Part shown: positions 46,130 through 54,840 of the stretch, piece by piece | How the letters are laid out: every line of letters starts with the position of its first letter | Position numbering within the stretch: the stretch's first letter is position 1 | Source: Clostridium sp. CM027 | GTDB taxonomy: Bacteria; Bacillota; Clostridia; Clostridiales; Clostridiaceae | Direction: 5' to 3' | DNA length: 64,000 nucleotides | NCBI RefSeq assembly: GCF_024730565.1 | Contig: NZ_CP077725.1 | Span: forward strand, 868,001-932,000 | Program-made: the position numbers and the translations under genes | The notes under the pieces: generated by a model | Told to the model about the DNA's origin: nothing | Seen by the model: only the letters and a program-made list of their open reading frames with translations | The model's database searches: none

Positions 46130-49100
46130 CTAATCCGCAATATTAAATACTTCTAAATTTATACTCGCAATATTTTTCTTCATAATCTCTACTAAAGCCT
46201 TCGCAGTATCTAATGAAGTAATAACAGAAATGTTATTTTCTATAGCTGTTCTTCTAATTCTAAAACCATCTGTTTTCGAATCATTTCCCTTAGTAGGTGT
46301 ATTTATCACTAAATCAACCTGCCTTCTCTTTATCACATCAATGATATTAGGGGCTCCATCCGTAATTTTTTTAACACCTAAGGCATCAATCCCATTATTT
46401 CTCAATAACTTAGCCGTACCTTTCGTCGCTATAAATTTATAATTCAATTCATTAAACGCCTTTGCAATATGCAAAAACTCTTCGTAATCCTGCGGATTTA
46501 TCGTTGCCAAGATAACTCCTTTTTCTTTTTCAACCTTCATTCCAGACGCTACAAACCCTTTATATAGAGCTTCTTCAAAGTCTCTTCCTATTCCGAGCAC
46601 CTCTCCTGTGGATCTCATTTCCGGCCCAAGGCACACCTCAACCTCCGGAAGTTTTTGAGTTGAAAATACCGGAACCTTAACTGACACCAACTCCGCTTCT
46701 TTATAAACTCCATTACCATACCCTAAATTTTTTAACTTTTCCCCCAGCATTACTCTTGTGGCAAGCTCTACGATCGGTACTTTGCTAACTTTACTAATGT
46801 ACGGAACCGTTCGGCTAGCTCTTGGATTAGCCTCTATTATATACAATTCACTTTTAAATTCTATAAATTGAATATTAATCATGCCTATCACTTCGAGTCC
46901 TATTGCTATCTTCTTAGTGTATTCTAATATCTTCTCTTTTATAGCATATGATATATTTCGACTTGGATATATTGTAATGCTGTCTCCGGAGTGAATTCCA
47001 GCTCTCTCTAAGTGTTCCATAATGCCCGGTATTAATATTTCCTCACCGTCACAAATAGCATCAACTTCTATTTCTCTACCCAATAAATATCTATCTATTA
47101 AAACAGGATTTTTCTTATCTTTCTCAAATGCATTTTTTAAATAATGTTCCAATTCTTTTTCCGAATAAGTTATTTCCATTCCCCGTCCACCTAATACATA
47201 CGACGGCCTAACCAAAACCGGATAACCTATGTTTTCAGCCTCTTCTAATCCTTGTTTTAAATTCCAAACAGCTTTCCCCGTTGGTCTATTTATATTTAGC
47301 TCTTCCAAAAGCGCATCGAATTTTTCTCTATCCTCCGCTACGTCCATTTGCTCAGGTTTAGTTCCATATATAGGTATGTTTTTTTCCTTTAAGAATTTAG
47401 CGAGTTTAATAGCGGTCTGACCTCCAAATTGAAGTATAACCCCATCAGGATTTTCTTTTTCAACAATATTAAATACTTCTTCTTCTGTTAATGGTTCAAA
47501 ATATAATTTGTCCGAAATATTAAAGTCCGTACTTACTGTTTCCGGGTTGTTATTTACTATTATAGTCTCAATCCCCAGCTTTCTAAGAGCAATTACACTA
47601 TGAACAGATGCATAGTCAAACTCAATGCCCTGCCCTATCCTTATAGGCCCCGATCCTATTACCATAACCTTCTTTCTATCACTTATCTCTACCTCATCAT
47701 ATTCATCATAAGTCGAGTAGTAATATGGTGATAATGCTTCAAATTCCCCTCCGCATGTATCTACCATCTTATAGACAGGTTTGATATCCCATATATTTCT
47801 GAGTTCGTAAATTACATTTGGATTCACCTCTAATAAATCTGCAATGCCTTTATCTGAAAACCCCTTTTTCTTTAACAAAAGCAACCAATCTTTATTCATA
47901 TCTTGCACTGACGTTTTTTTAATCTTTTCCTCTTCATCCACTATCCACTTAATTTTGTTTACAAAGAATTTATCTATTCCTGTAATTTCCGAAACCTTTT
48001 CCACCATATAATCACGCCTAAGCATTTCAGCCAAATGAAATATCCTCTCATCATCAGGAGCCATCACTCTTTTCTTTAATTCGCTTAAATCTTTTCGCGC
48101 TAGGCAGTCGTATTGCAATGAATACTTTCCTATTTCTAAAGAGCGAATTCCCTTTAATAGAGCTGCCTCAAAATTGCTTCCAATTGACATTATTTCACCT
48201 GTAGCCATCATCTTCGTACCTAAAACCCTATTCGCACCCTCAAACTTATCAAAAGGCCATCTAGGAATTTTAACTACCACATAGTCTAGCGAAGGTTCAA
48301 AACAGGCATAGGTTTTTTGCGTTACTGCATTTTTTATCTCATCTAGTGCATATCCTAGTGCTATTTTTGCCGCTACTTTGGCAATAGGATATCCCGTAGC
48401 CTTCGAAGCTAGCGCAGACGATCTACTCACCCTCGGATTAATTTCTATAACTGCGTACTCAAAACTTTTGGGATCAAGCGCAAGTTGCACATTGCATCCA
48501 CCCTCTATTCCTACACTATTTATAATATCAATAGATGCACTTCTAAGCATCTGGTATTCTCTATCAGAAAGAGTTTGGCTTGGCGCTACAACAATACTAT
48601 CTCCAGTATGTATTCCTACAGGATCTACATTTTCCATATTACATATGGTAATGCAATTGCCATTTCCGTCCCTCATAACTTCATACTCTATTTCTTTCCA
48701 CCCTTTAATACTCTTTTCTAAAAGAACTTGCCCTATAGAGCTTAACTGCAATCCCAGTTCTAGGATTTCAAGTAGTTGCTCCTCTGATTCTGCAATTCCA
48801 CCGCCACTTCCTCCCATAGTATATGCCGGTCTTACAATTACGGGATATCCCATTTCGCTCGCAAATCTTAGTCCTCCTGCTATATCTGTAGCAATCGCAC
48901 TTTCCACTACCGGTTGATCAATTTCCTGCATAAGATTTCTAAAAAGCTCTCTATCTTCACCTTTTTTTATCGCTTCTATCGAGGTTCCAATCACTCTCAC
49001 ATTATATTTTTCTAAAATTCCATTATCAAATAGTTCAACCGCTAAATTAAGTCCTGTTTGCCCGCCCATACCCGCAAGTAAACTGTCCGGCCTCTCCTTA

Positions 49101-49336
49101 TCAATAACCTTCTCCAAAAATTCTATAGTTAAAGGTTCTATATAAACTTTATCAGCAACTTCTTTATCAGTCATTATAGTTGCCGGATTACTATTCACAA
49201 GTACAACTTCTACGCCTTCCTCTTTCAACGCTTGACAAGCTTGTGTTCCAGAATAATCAAATTCCGCCGCTTGCCCTATTATTATCGGCCCTGACCCAAC
49301 TACTAATACTTTTTTAATGCTTTTATCTAATGGCAT
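46130..49336 (-). CDS. carB: Carbamoyl-phosphate synthase large subunit
   Basis: 1068 residues, full length. Two homologous halves each start with a GSGPI loop ([19 protein letters not shown] and [19 protein letters not shown]) and each has an ATP-grasp domain; an allosteric MGS-like domain occupies about residues 930-1060. It makes carbamoyl phosphate for both arginine and pyrimidines. It follows carA by about 100 nt. Confidence 0.98.
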   Translation of the reverse strand: MPLDKSIKKVLVVGSGPIIIGQAAEFDYSGTQACQALKEEGVEVVLVNSNPATIMTDKEVADKVYIEPLTIEFLEKVIDKERPDSLLAGMGGQTGLNLAVELFDNGILEKYNVRVIGTSIEAIKKGEDRELFRNLMQEIDQPVVESAIATDIAGGLRFASEMGYPVIVRPAYTMGGSGGGIAESEEQLLEILELGLQLSSIGQVLLEKSIKGWKEIEYEVMRDGNGNCITICNMENVDPVGIHTGDSIVVAPSQTLSDREYQMLRSASIDIINSVGIEGGCNVQLALDPKSFEYAVIEINPRVSRSSALASKATGYPIAKVAAKIALGYALDEIKNAVTQKTYACFEPSLDYVVVKIPRWPFDKFEGANRVLGTKMMATGEIMSIGSNFEAALLKGIRSLEIGKYSLQYDCLARKDLSELKKRVMAPDDERIFHLAEMLRRDYMVEKVSEITGIDKFFVNKIKWIVDEEEKIKKTSVQDMNKDWLLLLKKKGFSDKGIADLLEVNPNVIYELRNIWDIKPVYKMVDTCGGEFEALSPYYYSTYDEYDEVEISDRKKVMVIGSGPIRIGQGIEFDYASVHSVIALRKLGIETIIVNNNPETVSTDFNISDKLYFEPLTEEEVFNIVEKENPDGVILQFGGQTAIKLAKFLKEKNIPIYGTKPEQMDVAEDREKFDALLEELNINRPTGKAVWNLKQGLEEAENIGYPVLVRPSYVLGGRGMEITYSEKELEHYLKNAFEKDKKNPVLIDRYLLGREIEVDAICDGEEILIPGIMEHLERAGIHSGDSITIYPSRNISYAIKEKILEYTKKIAIGLEVIGMINIQFIEFKSELYIIEANPRASRTVPYISKVSKVPIVELATRVMLGEKLKNLGYGNGVYKEAELVSVKVPVFSTQKLPEVEVCLGPEMRSTGEVLGIGRDFEEALYKGFVASGMKVEKEKGVILATINPQDYEEFLHIAKAFNELNYKFIATKGTAKLLRNNGIDALGVKKITDGAPNIIDVIKRRQVDLVINTPTKGNDSKTDGFRIRRTAIENNISVITSLDTAKALVEIMKKNIASINLEVFNIAD

Positions 49337-49438
49337 ACGAATCCCCCTATATGTTATTTCTTCTTAAATTCTATTTATGCATCCTAATTTCATTAGTTCT
49401 TAACTTTCCTTCTCAACTTTCAGTTTTAAATATCTACC

Positions 49439-50485
49439 CTATATCAGCGACAGAAATTTATCAAAAATAGCATCTATATCTTTAGGCCCCGGACAAGCTT
49501 CCGGATGGAACTGCACGCTAAGTATCGGCAGTTTCTTATGCCTCATTCCTTCTATCGTTCCATCATTTACACTTACATGCGTAACCTCCATATCTTCCGG
49601 CAGTTCACTCACATAATATCCGTGGTTTTGTGATGTAATATAAACCTTATTCTCTTCTACATCTTTAACTGGATGATTACACCCTCTATGACCAAACTTA
49701 AGTTTTTCAGTTTTCCCGCCAAGGGCTAACGCTAAAAGTTGATGCCCTAGGCAAATTCCAACTACAGGTTTTTTACCTATAATCTCTCCCAACGTCTTGA
49801 TCACTTCTTGCAAATCCTCCGGGTCCCCAGGTCCATTCGATAAAAATACTAGATCAGGGTTAACCCTTAATATTTCTTCCGATTTCTCGCATGCAGGAAA
49901 TATTGTTAATTTGCAATTTCTCGCAATAAACGAGCGAAGTATATTTTCCTTTATTCCAAAATCTATAATAGCCACATGTCGTCCTGTGCCCTCAATCGTG
50001 TAGCGCTCTTTCGTTGTAACTTTCATCACCGCATCGTTATTATTAAAACTCGCAAATTTTTGATTTATTTCAATTTTAGTAAGTTCCTTTGTAGCAATAA
50101 TACCTTTCATGGTCCCGTTATTTCTAAGTATTTTCGTTAATGCCCTTGTATCAATCCCTTCGAGTCCTATTATTTTATTTTGTTTAAAGTATGCTTCCAA
50201 ATCCATTTCGCATCTAAAGTTATTAGGATAATCACATTTTTCTCTAACAATGAACCCCTTTACCTTCGGATACTTCGACTCTACATCCTCCAAATTAATA
50301 CCATAATTCCCGATGAGCGGATACGTCATTGTCACTATTTGTCCATAATAAGATGGGTCCGTTAAAACTTCTTCATATCCAGTCATACCCGTATTAAAAA
50401 CTACTTCCCCAACATTTTCTTCTAAACACCCAAATATACCACCTTCAAATATTATTCCATTCTCTAAAATCAACTTACCCTTCAT
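49439..50485 (-). CDS. carA: Carbamoyl-phosphate synthase small subunit
   Basis: 348 residues. The N-terminal CPSase_sm_chain domain (TGMTGYEEVLTDPSYYGQIV) is followed by a class I glutaminase with catalytic Cys in VGICLGHQLLALALG and the His-Glu pair in VQFHPEACPGP. It supplies ammonia from glutamine to CarB. AGGAGG precedes ATG 50485. Two promoters feed it: a proximal ArgR-type one and a distal one behind a PyrR-type leader. Confidence 0.98.
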   Translation of the reverse strand: MKGKLILENGIIFEGGIFGCLEENVGEVVFNTGMTGYEEVLTDPSYYGQIVTMTYPLIGNYGINLEDVESKYPKVKGFIVREKCDYPNNFRCEMDLEAYFKQNKIIGLEGIDTRALTKILRNNGTMKGIIATKELTKIEINQKFASFNNNDAVMKVTTKERYTIEGTGRHVAIIDFGIKENILRSFIARNCKLTIFPACEKSEEILRVNPDLVFLSNGPGDPEDLQEVIKTLGEIIGKKPVVGICLGHQLLALALGGKTEKLKFGHRGCNHPVKDVEENKVYITSQNHGYYVSELPEDMEVTHVSVNDGTIEGMRHKKLPILSVQFHPEACPGPKDIDAIFDKFLSLI

Positions 50486-50538
50486 ACTAAATCCTCCTTA
50501 GTAAACTAAAAACTTTCTCCAATTAATAAAAGACATTT

Positions 50539-50554
50539 ATGAATAATTATTCAT
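50539..50554 (-). promoter_or_regulatory. ArgR-type operator in the carA leader
   Basis: ATGAATAATTATTCAT, a perfect 16-bp palindrome close to the ARG-box consensus, with a second half-site ATGAATATTATAT about 5 nt further. Confidence 0.7.
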
Positions 50555-50643
50555 TTTTATGAATATTATATGTTTTTCTAATATATATGTTTTTAAATTT
50601 ATTTTTAGCCATATTCCTCATGCGTACAGGCTTAATTCTATTT

Positions 50644-50672
50644 ATTATATATTGTTTTTTATAATAATGCAA
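50644..50672 (-). promoter_or_regulatory. Proximal carAB promoter
   Basis: Leftward TTGCAT (50672-50667), 17-nt spacer, TATAAT (50649-50644); the 29-bp element matches the argGH promoter except at a few spacer positions. A GCATAA/TTATGC palindrome lies upstream at 50701-50715. Confidence 0.75.
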
Positions 50673-50793
50673 TGTTTTTTCTTATTTTATTATTCATTTA
50701 GCATAATATTTATGCACAATAAAAATCAAGTACTTTCCAAATTAATTGGTTTTGCTCATTTTTATTAAAAAAATCATTATGTTTTTTCAATAA

Positions 50794-50845
50794 AATAAAG
50801 GATAACAGAGAGATTATTTAAATAATCTCTCTGTTATCCTTTATT
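50794..50845 (-). terminator. Attenuator palindrome containing the leader ORF stop
   Basis: A 52-bp perfect palindrome with no loop spacer, centred on TTTAAA (50817-50822). Leftward reading it is followed by TTATTG and a T-rich tail. The TAA stop of the 50-codon leader ORF is at 50820-50818, in the centre. Confidence 0.75.
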
Positions 50846-50970
50846 AATATATTAATAGCATTTATTAACAAAATAGAAAATAAATCTATAGCATTATTCT
50901 GAATATTATTAATTGTATTATATTTAATAGTATTAAATTCAAAATTGACAGAACAAAAAACACATGCCAT
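50818..50970 (-). CDS. 50-residue leader peptide ORF of the carAB distal transcript
   Basis: ATG 50970 with GGAAGGAG 11 nt upstream, ending TAA at 50818. The peptide starts MACVFCSVNFEF and ends NILIKDNREII; it is hydrophobic-rich with a CxxC. The ribosome-binding site is inside the 3' arm of a PyrR-type hairpin and the stop is at the centre of the terminator palindrome. I infer a regulatory leader peptide rather than a functional protein. It has no recognised relatives, so it could also be chance. Confidence 0.55.
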   Translation of the reverse strand: MACVFCSVNFEFNTIKYNTINNIQNNAIDLFSILLINAINILIKDNREII

Positions 50971-50980
50971 AATTATCTAT

Positions 50981-51015
50981 ACTCCTTCCTAGTCTCACAG
51001 GACTAATTTAAAAGT
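50981..51015 (-). promoter_or_regulatory. PyrR-binding-type RNA hairpin
   Basis: Minus strand: lower stem ACUUUU/AGGAGU, upper stem UUAGUC/GACUAG and hexaloop CUGUGA. AGUCCUGUGAGACU fits the PyrR consensus ARUCCNGNGAGGYU at 13 of 14 positions, and the one deviation keeps a U-A pair in the stem. The lower stem contains the Shine-Dalgarno GGAAGGAG of the leader ORF. Confidence 0.75.
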
Positions 51016-51061
51016 GTACTTTACTTTTATTTGTAATTTTTATGTTTTATAATTTCTTTCT

Positions 51062-51090
51062 ATTTTAATTTAAATTTTATTATTTGTCAA
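51062..51090 (-). promoter_or_regulatory. Distal carAB promoter
   Basis: Leftward consensus TTGACA (51090-51085), 17-nt spacer, TAAAAT (51067-51062). The transcript would begin about 45 nt before the PyrR-type hairpin. Confidence 0.75.
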
Positions 51091-51212
51091 TGTATAAATG
51101 TAATTTTAGGTTGCAAGTTTATTCATACTTTATAAGTTATTCTATACATCTATCACTAATTCTAATTCACTAAACTATATCCACCCTACAGAATAAAACA
51201 GGAGGCAACAGT

Positions 51213-52094
51213 GTGCAAAAAATAGGAATGAGAAATATAAAGACTGCAATTTCAGTTTTTTTATGTATAATTATACTAAGAGCTTTTCATAATACATTTC
51301 CCTTTTATGCATGTATAGCTGCTGTAATAACAATGCAAAGTGCTATACATGATTCCTTTACTGCTGGTAAAAACAGAATGATTGGTACTATTGTAGGTGC
51401 AATTTGGGGATTAATATTCACACTTATAAGTCCCAACAATGTATTTCTTACCAGCATTGGAATAGTATTTGTAATTTATTCTTTGAATCTTCTTAATAGA
51501 AAAAAGTCTATTATAATTGCATGCGTAGTTTTTTTAGCAATAATGACGAATCTTAAACAAGGCACTCCTCTATTTTATAGTTTAAGTAGGGTTGAAGAAA
51601 CTTTTATCGGTATTTTTGTATCAGTTTCAGTAAACTATCTTATATTCCATCGTAAATACTTAGATAACTTACATCGGGATGCAGAAAATCTAACCCATAA
51701 TGTTTTTATAATTTCTAAAGAGATGATTAATTTCAATACAGATATTAATCTTTCTAGTTTAAACATCCAAATATCCAAATTGGAAAAATCATTAGACTCA
51801 TACTTAAGTGAAATACAAAGTGAGAATGTTGAAAGCCACCATATACTTAAAATTAACAAAGTCATAGATACTTCTAAAACTGCTTATAATCACCTAGTTA
51901 TACTAAAGTCTTTAACCTTTACGCCTTCTCATTCTAATTGTTATATCAACGAGAGTAACTGTATTAGAATAAATGAATTATTTAATGAAAATATGTTTAG
52001 TTACCCGTACATTAGTAATGATATAAATATAGTATTTAACTTTCACCTTCAAAATTTAATTGAAACTTTAACTATTTCAAAAAAAATATACTAA
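51213..52094 (+). CDS. Aromatic acid exporter-like (FUSC/ArAE) membrane protein
   Basis: 293 residues from GTG 51213 (AGGAGG 7 nt upstream). The N-terminal half holds about four membrane helices with the family wording TMQSAIHDSFTAGKNRMIGTI; the second half is a cytoplasmic helical domain. ArAE_1 (DUF939) proteins are fusaric-acid-resistance-like exporters; no substrate is known. Divergent from the pyr leader. Confidence 0.8.
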   Translation: MQKIGMRNIKTAISVFLCIIILRAFHNTFPFYACIAAVITMQSAIHDSFTAGKNRMIGTIVGAIWGLIFTLISPNNVFLTSIGIVFVIYSLNLLNRKKSIIIACVVFLAIMTNLKQGTPLFYSLSRVEETFIGIFVSVSVNYLIFHRKYLDNLHRDAENLTHNVFIISKEMINFNTDINLSSLNIQISKLEKSLDSYLSEIQSENVESHHILKINKVIDTSKTAYNHLVILKSLTFTPSHSNCYINESNCIRINELFNENMFSYPYISNDINIVFNFHLQNLIETLTISKKIY

Positions 52095-52155
52095 AAAACT
52101 ACTTAAAAACATAACTTACTGAGTGTATTTCGTGTTTTATACAAATTATTTTATA

Positions 52156-52196
52156 AGCAAAGCCGTACTATATATCCACAATACGGCTTTGCTTAA
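52156..52196 (-). terminator. Terminator of the DegV gene
   Basis: GCAAAGCCGTA, loop, TACGGCTTTGC, ending next to the stop at 52198. Confidence 0.75.
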
Positions 52197-52197
52197 T

Positions 52198-53055
52198 TTA
52201 TAAATCTGTCTTTGTATAATACACAATACCTAATGCACCAGGTCCAACATGAGTTCCTATTACAGGTCCAATTGGAGCTATGTCTACTTTTTTTCCTATA
52301 CATTCTTCGACTTTTTTTGCAAAAGCCAGTGCTCCTTCAACATCATTTATGTGATGAATCATTACCTCTCCAAGTCCATGTTTTGTTATGTCCTCGATGA
52401 ATTTATCAATCATAGTTTGTATTGCACGTTTTTTAGTCCTTACTTTATTAAATAATCCTGTTTTTCCATCCACTACGGTAAGAATAGGTTTGATTTGAAA
52501 AATAGTACCTAACAGTGCACTTGCACCACCTATTCTGCCACCTTTTTTTAGATACTCTAAATTATCAGGAATAAACAGAAATCTACTTCTCTTTATATTG
52601 TTTTTTACTATATCAACTACTTCATTTATTGATTTTCCTTGTTGCGACGCAATTGCCGCTGTTAAGGCTGCAAATCCTAATTGCATGCAATTGGATCTAG
52701 AATCTATAATCTCAATTAGTGCATTTGGGTAGTTTTCAAGAATCATACTCTTTGCAAGGCATGCATTTGAATAAGTTCCACTCATGTCTGAAGAAAGGAA
52801 AACACCAACCACTTCATTATTATCTCTTACCTGATTTTCTATCATATTGTACATTTCCACAAGCGATGGTTGTGATGAAGTAGGAATACTTAAGTTCTTA
52901 TCAAGTTTTTCGTAAAAACTTTCATTTTCAATAAGGGTTTCTTTGAACTCCTTATTTCCAAAAATAACACTTAATGAAACTATAGAAATATCATATTTTT
53001 TCCTTAAATCCTCACTTATATATGAGGTACTATCAGTGACTATTTTTACCGCCAT
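52198..53055 (-). CDS. DegV-family fatty-acid-binding protein
   Basis: 285 residues. DegV features: KIVTDSTSYIS at the N-terminus, IPTSSQPSL, and C-terminal GPVIGTHVGPGALG. These proteins (FakB type) bind a fatty acid for phosphorylation by FakA. FakA is not in the window. Monocistronic; GAGGG before the ATG. Confidence 0.92.
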   Translation of the reverse strand: MAVKIVTDSTSYISEDLRKKYDISIVSLSVIFGNKEFKETLIENESFYEKLDKNLSIPTSSQPSLVEMYNMIENQVRDNNEVVGVFLSSDMSGTYSNACLAKSMILENYPNALIEIIDSRSNCMQLGFAALTAAIASQQGKSINEVVDIVKNNIKRSRFLFIPDNLEYLKKGGRIGGASALLGTIFQIKPILTVVDGKTGLFNKVRTKKRAIQTMIDKFIEDITKHGLGEVMIHHINDVEGALAFAKKVEECIGKKVDIAPIGPVIGTHVGPGALGIVYYTKTDL

Positions 53056-53325
53056 TATACATCCCTCACTTATTAATTTTAATTATATTATACTACAGTC
53101 TTGTTCTAAACAAAATCAATCTTTATATTACATTATAAACACAATAACTGTAATATATTTCACAAAATATTAAATTACTTTAAACTCCTACAAATAGCAC
53201 TCAAATACCTCTTAATATGTTATAATTATAATATAAAAAGTAGGTGGTGTAAATAATTTAGTAAACTGTGTCAGTTGATAAATAATTTTTAAAATTAAAG
53301 CTTTGATATAATCAATATAAAATAA
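53056..53325 (+). other. Intergenic region upstream of the 53391 gene
   Basis: No gene seen. A TATAAT at 53307-53312 may be a -10 box but lacks a well-spaced -35. Confidence 0.4.
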
Positions 53326-53390
53326 AGGGAGGTGCTGCAAAAATATAGGTTAACCGATAAATTTCTACCTATATTGGCAAGCAGAAAAAT
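53326..53390 (+). promoter_or_regulatory. Hairpin between the ribosome-binding site and start of the next gene
   Basis: A strong AAGGGAGGTG (53324-53334) is followed by CTGC, AAAA, an 8-bp stem AUAUAGGU/ACCUAUAU, then GCAG and finally AAAAAT-ATG at 53391. CTGC (53335-53338) can pair with GCAG (53381-53384). Folding would bring the site to within about 8 nt of the ATG, which has no other ribosome-binding site. Confidence 0.55.
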
Positions 53391-54236
53391 ATGAATAAAG
53401 AGGACCTAGTAAACAATGAAAATAATGAAAATAATAAAATTATAAATAATTTGTATTCAAACAAAAATATTCCTGAAAAACCTGACTCTGAAACTGACAA
53501 TAGTGAAGTTGCTAAGTTAAAAGATGATGAGGAAAGTGAAAAATACATAAAAGAAATGCATGAGTTAGCAGACAAAAACGAGTTTAAGAACAATGCGGTT
53601 GTTTTAGGACTTGGTATAGTTATAGTATCTATAATTATATTTTCTATTTTTATGAACACCTCATTCATGAAACCCAAAGCAGATGTAGCTACCATTAAAT
53701 CAGTCCAAAAAAATCCCGATGCTAGCCCATCTACTAAAGCTCCTGAAGTTACTGAAACTACTAAACCTGACACCATTAACCCTACCGTAACTTCAACTAA
53801 AATTTATGAATATTTAAATATAGACGCAAATAGAACATCTGTCCTAAAAAAAGCAATTACTTTAAATAGTGGAAATCAAAAGGGTGTTACTGTATGTCTC
53901 TTATCAGAGATTTTGAGAATTAATTCCATTGCTATCCCTGCGAATACAACAACAGTAAAGGGATTAATGGAATCTTTAACTTCTATGGACTGGAAAAAGA
54001 ATACTGACTTCACTAAATTAAAAAAAGGTGATATATGTTTCACTACAGATATGCCAGAAAGTCCTGGTACGCCTTCCCATGCCTATGTATTTATGGGTTG
54101 GGTAAAAGATGGTAAAACTGATTATGCCTATGTATGTGATGGTCAACTTGAAGTATTTGATAGTATACTTCATAAACGAAATCTATCTGTTACAACTACA
54201 ACAAAGGATCAATTTAGCTTTTTTCTTAGAAAATAA
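53391..54236 (+). CDS. Membrane-anchored NlpC/P60-like protein, uncertain
   Basis: 281 residues. An acidic Asn-rich N-terminus (cytoplasmic) precedes one membrane helix at about 69-88 (VVLGLGIVIVSIIIFSIFM), then a Thr/Pro-rich linker and a C-terminal domain. In the latter Cys169 (GVTVCLLSE), GDICFTT and His231 (SHAYVFMGW) are arranged like the Cys-His pair of papain-like amidases. A cell-wall role is inferred. Domain assignment is tentative. Confidence 0.65.
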   Translation: MNKEDLVNNENNENNKIINNLYSNKNIPEKPDSETDNSEVAKLKDDEESEKYIKEMHELADKNEFKNNAVVLGLGIVIVSIIIFSIFMNTSFMKPKADVATIKSVQKNPDASPSTKAPEVTETTKPDTINPTVTSTKIYEYLNIDANRTSVLKKAITLNSGNQKGVTVCLLSEILRINSIAIPANTTTVKGLMESLTSMDWKKNTDFTKLKKGDICFTTDMPESPGTPSHAYVFMGWVKDGKTDYAYVCDGQLEVFDSILHKRNLSVTTTTKDQFSFFLRK

Positions 54237-54276
54237 AAAATAATACCTCAGGGCACCCTGAGGTATTATTTTTTAT
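54236..54276. terminator. Bidirectional terminator between convergent genes
   Basis: AAAATAATACCTCAGGG, short loop, CCTGAGGTATTATTTTT. Confidence 0.85.
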
Positions 54277-54818
54277 AATTTTATTTCTTTTATAACAGCG
54301 CCATCTAAATCTTTTATTTGAAATAAATCATCTTTGAGTATTGCATAAGAATTAGGGTTATTTTCCTTAGGTAAAGATACCGAGCCAGGATTTAACACAT
54401 ATATTTTATTGTGTTTTTTAGCTACAGGGACATGCGTGTGTCCAAATACCAAAACATCATTTTCACTTAGTTCGGGCAAATTATCCTCATTATATATGTG
54501 CCCATGAGTCAAAAATAATCTTCTATTATTGCATAATATTATAGAATAATCAGACATCATAGGATACTCAATAATCATTTGATCCACCTCACTATCACAG
54601 TTCCCTCTAACAGCTATTATTTTGTCTTTATATTCGTTTAAGAGACTAGCTACTAATTGTGGATTGTAATCCTTTGGCAATTGATTTCTTGGGCCATGAT
54701 ATAACACATCTCCTAAAAGCACTATATAACCCGCTCCCTCTTCTTTATACCGCTCTATAGCCTTTTTAAGATAGTATAAAGAACCATGGATATCGGAAAT
54801 AAAAAATATCTTCATCAT
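54273..54818 (-). CDS. yfcE: YfcE-type phosphodiesterase
   Basis: 181 residues of the calcineurin-like family: FISDIHGSL, LGDVLYHGPRN, RGNCDSE and FGHTHVP, giving all metal ligands. YfcE-type enzymes hydrolyse phosphodiesters with Mn; the natural substrate is not established. GGAG lies 7 nt before ATG 54818. Located 22 nt downstream of the LexA-like fusion gene, probably in the same unit. Confidence 0.92.
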   Translation of the reverse strand: MMKIFFISDIHGSLYYLKKAIERYKEEGAGYIVLLGDVLYHGPRNQLPKDYNPQLVASLLNEYKDKIIAVRGNCDSEVDQMIIEYPMMSDYSIILCNNRRLFLTHGHIYNEDNLPELSENDVLVFGHTHVPVAKKHNKIYVLNPGSVSLPKENNPNSYAILKDDLFQIKDLDGAVIKEIKL

Positions 54819-54840
54819 AACTTAGCTCCTTTCAAATAGA

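Noticed and set aside
46230-49000. Rightward open frames opposite carB
   Set aside because: They are antisense shadows of a well-conserved gene with no ribosome-binding sites.
53341-53390. c-di-GMP or c-di-AMP riboswitch before the 53391 gene
   Set aside because: The conserved cores of those aptamers are absent; only a simple stem is visible.
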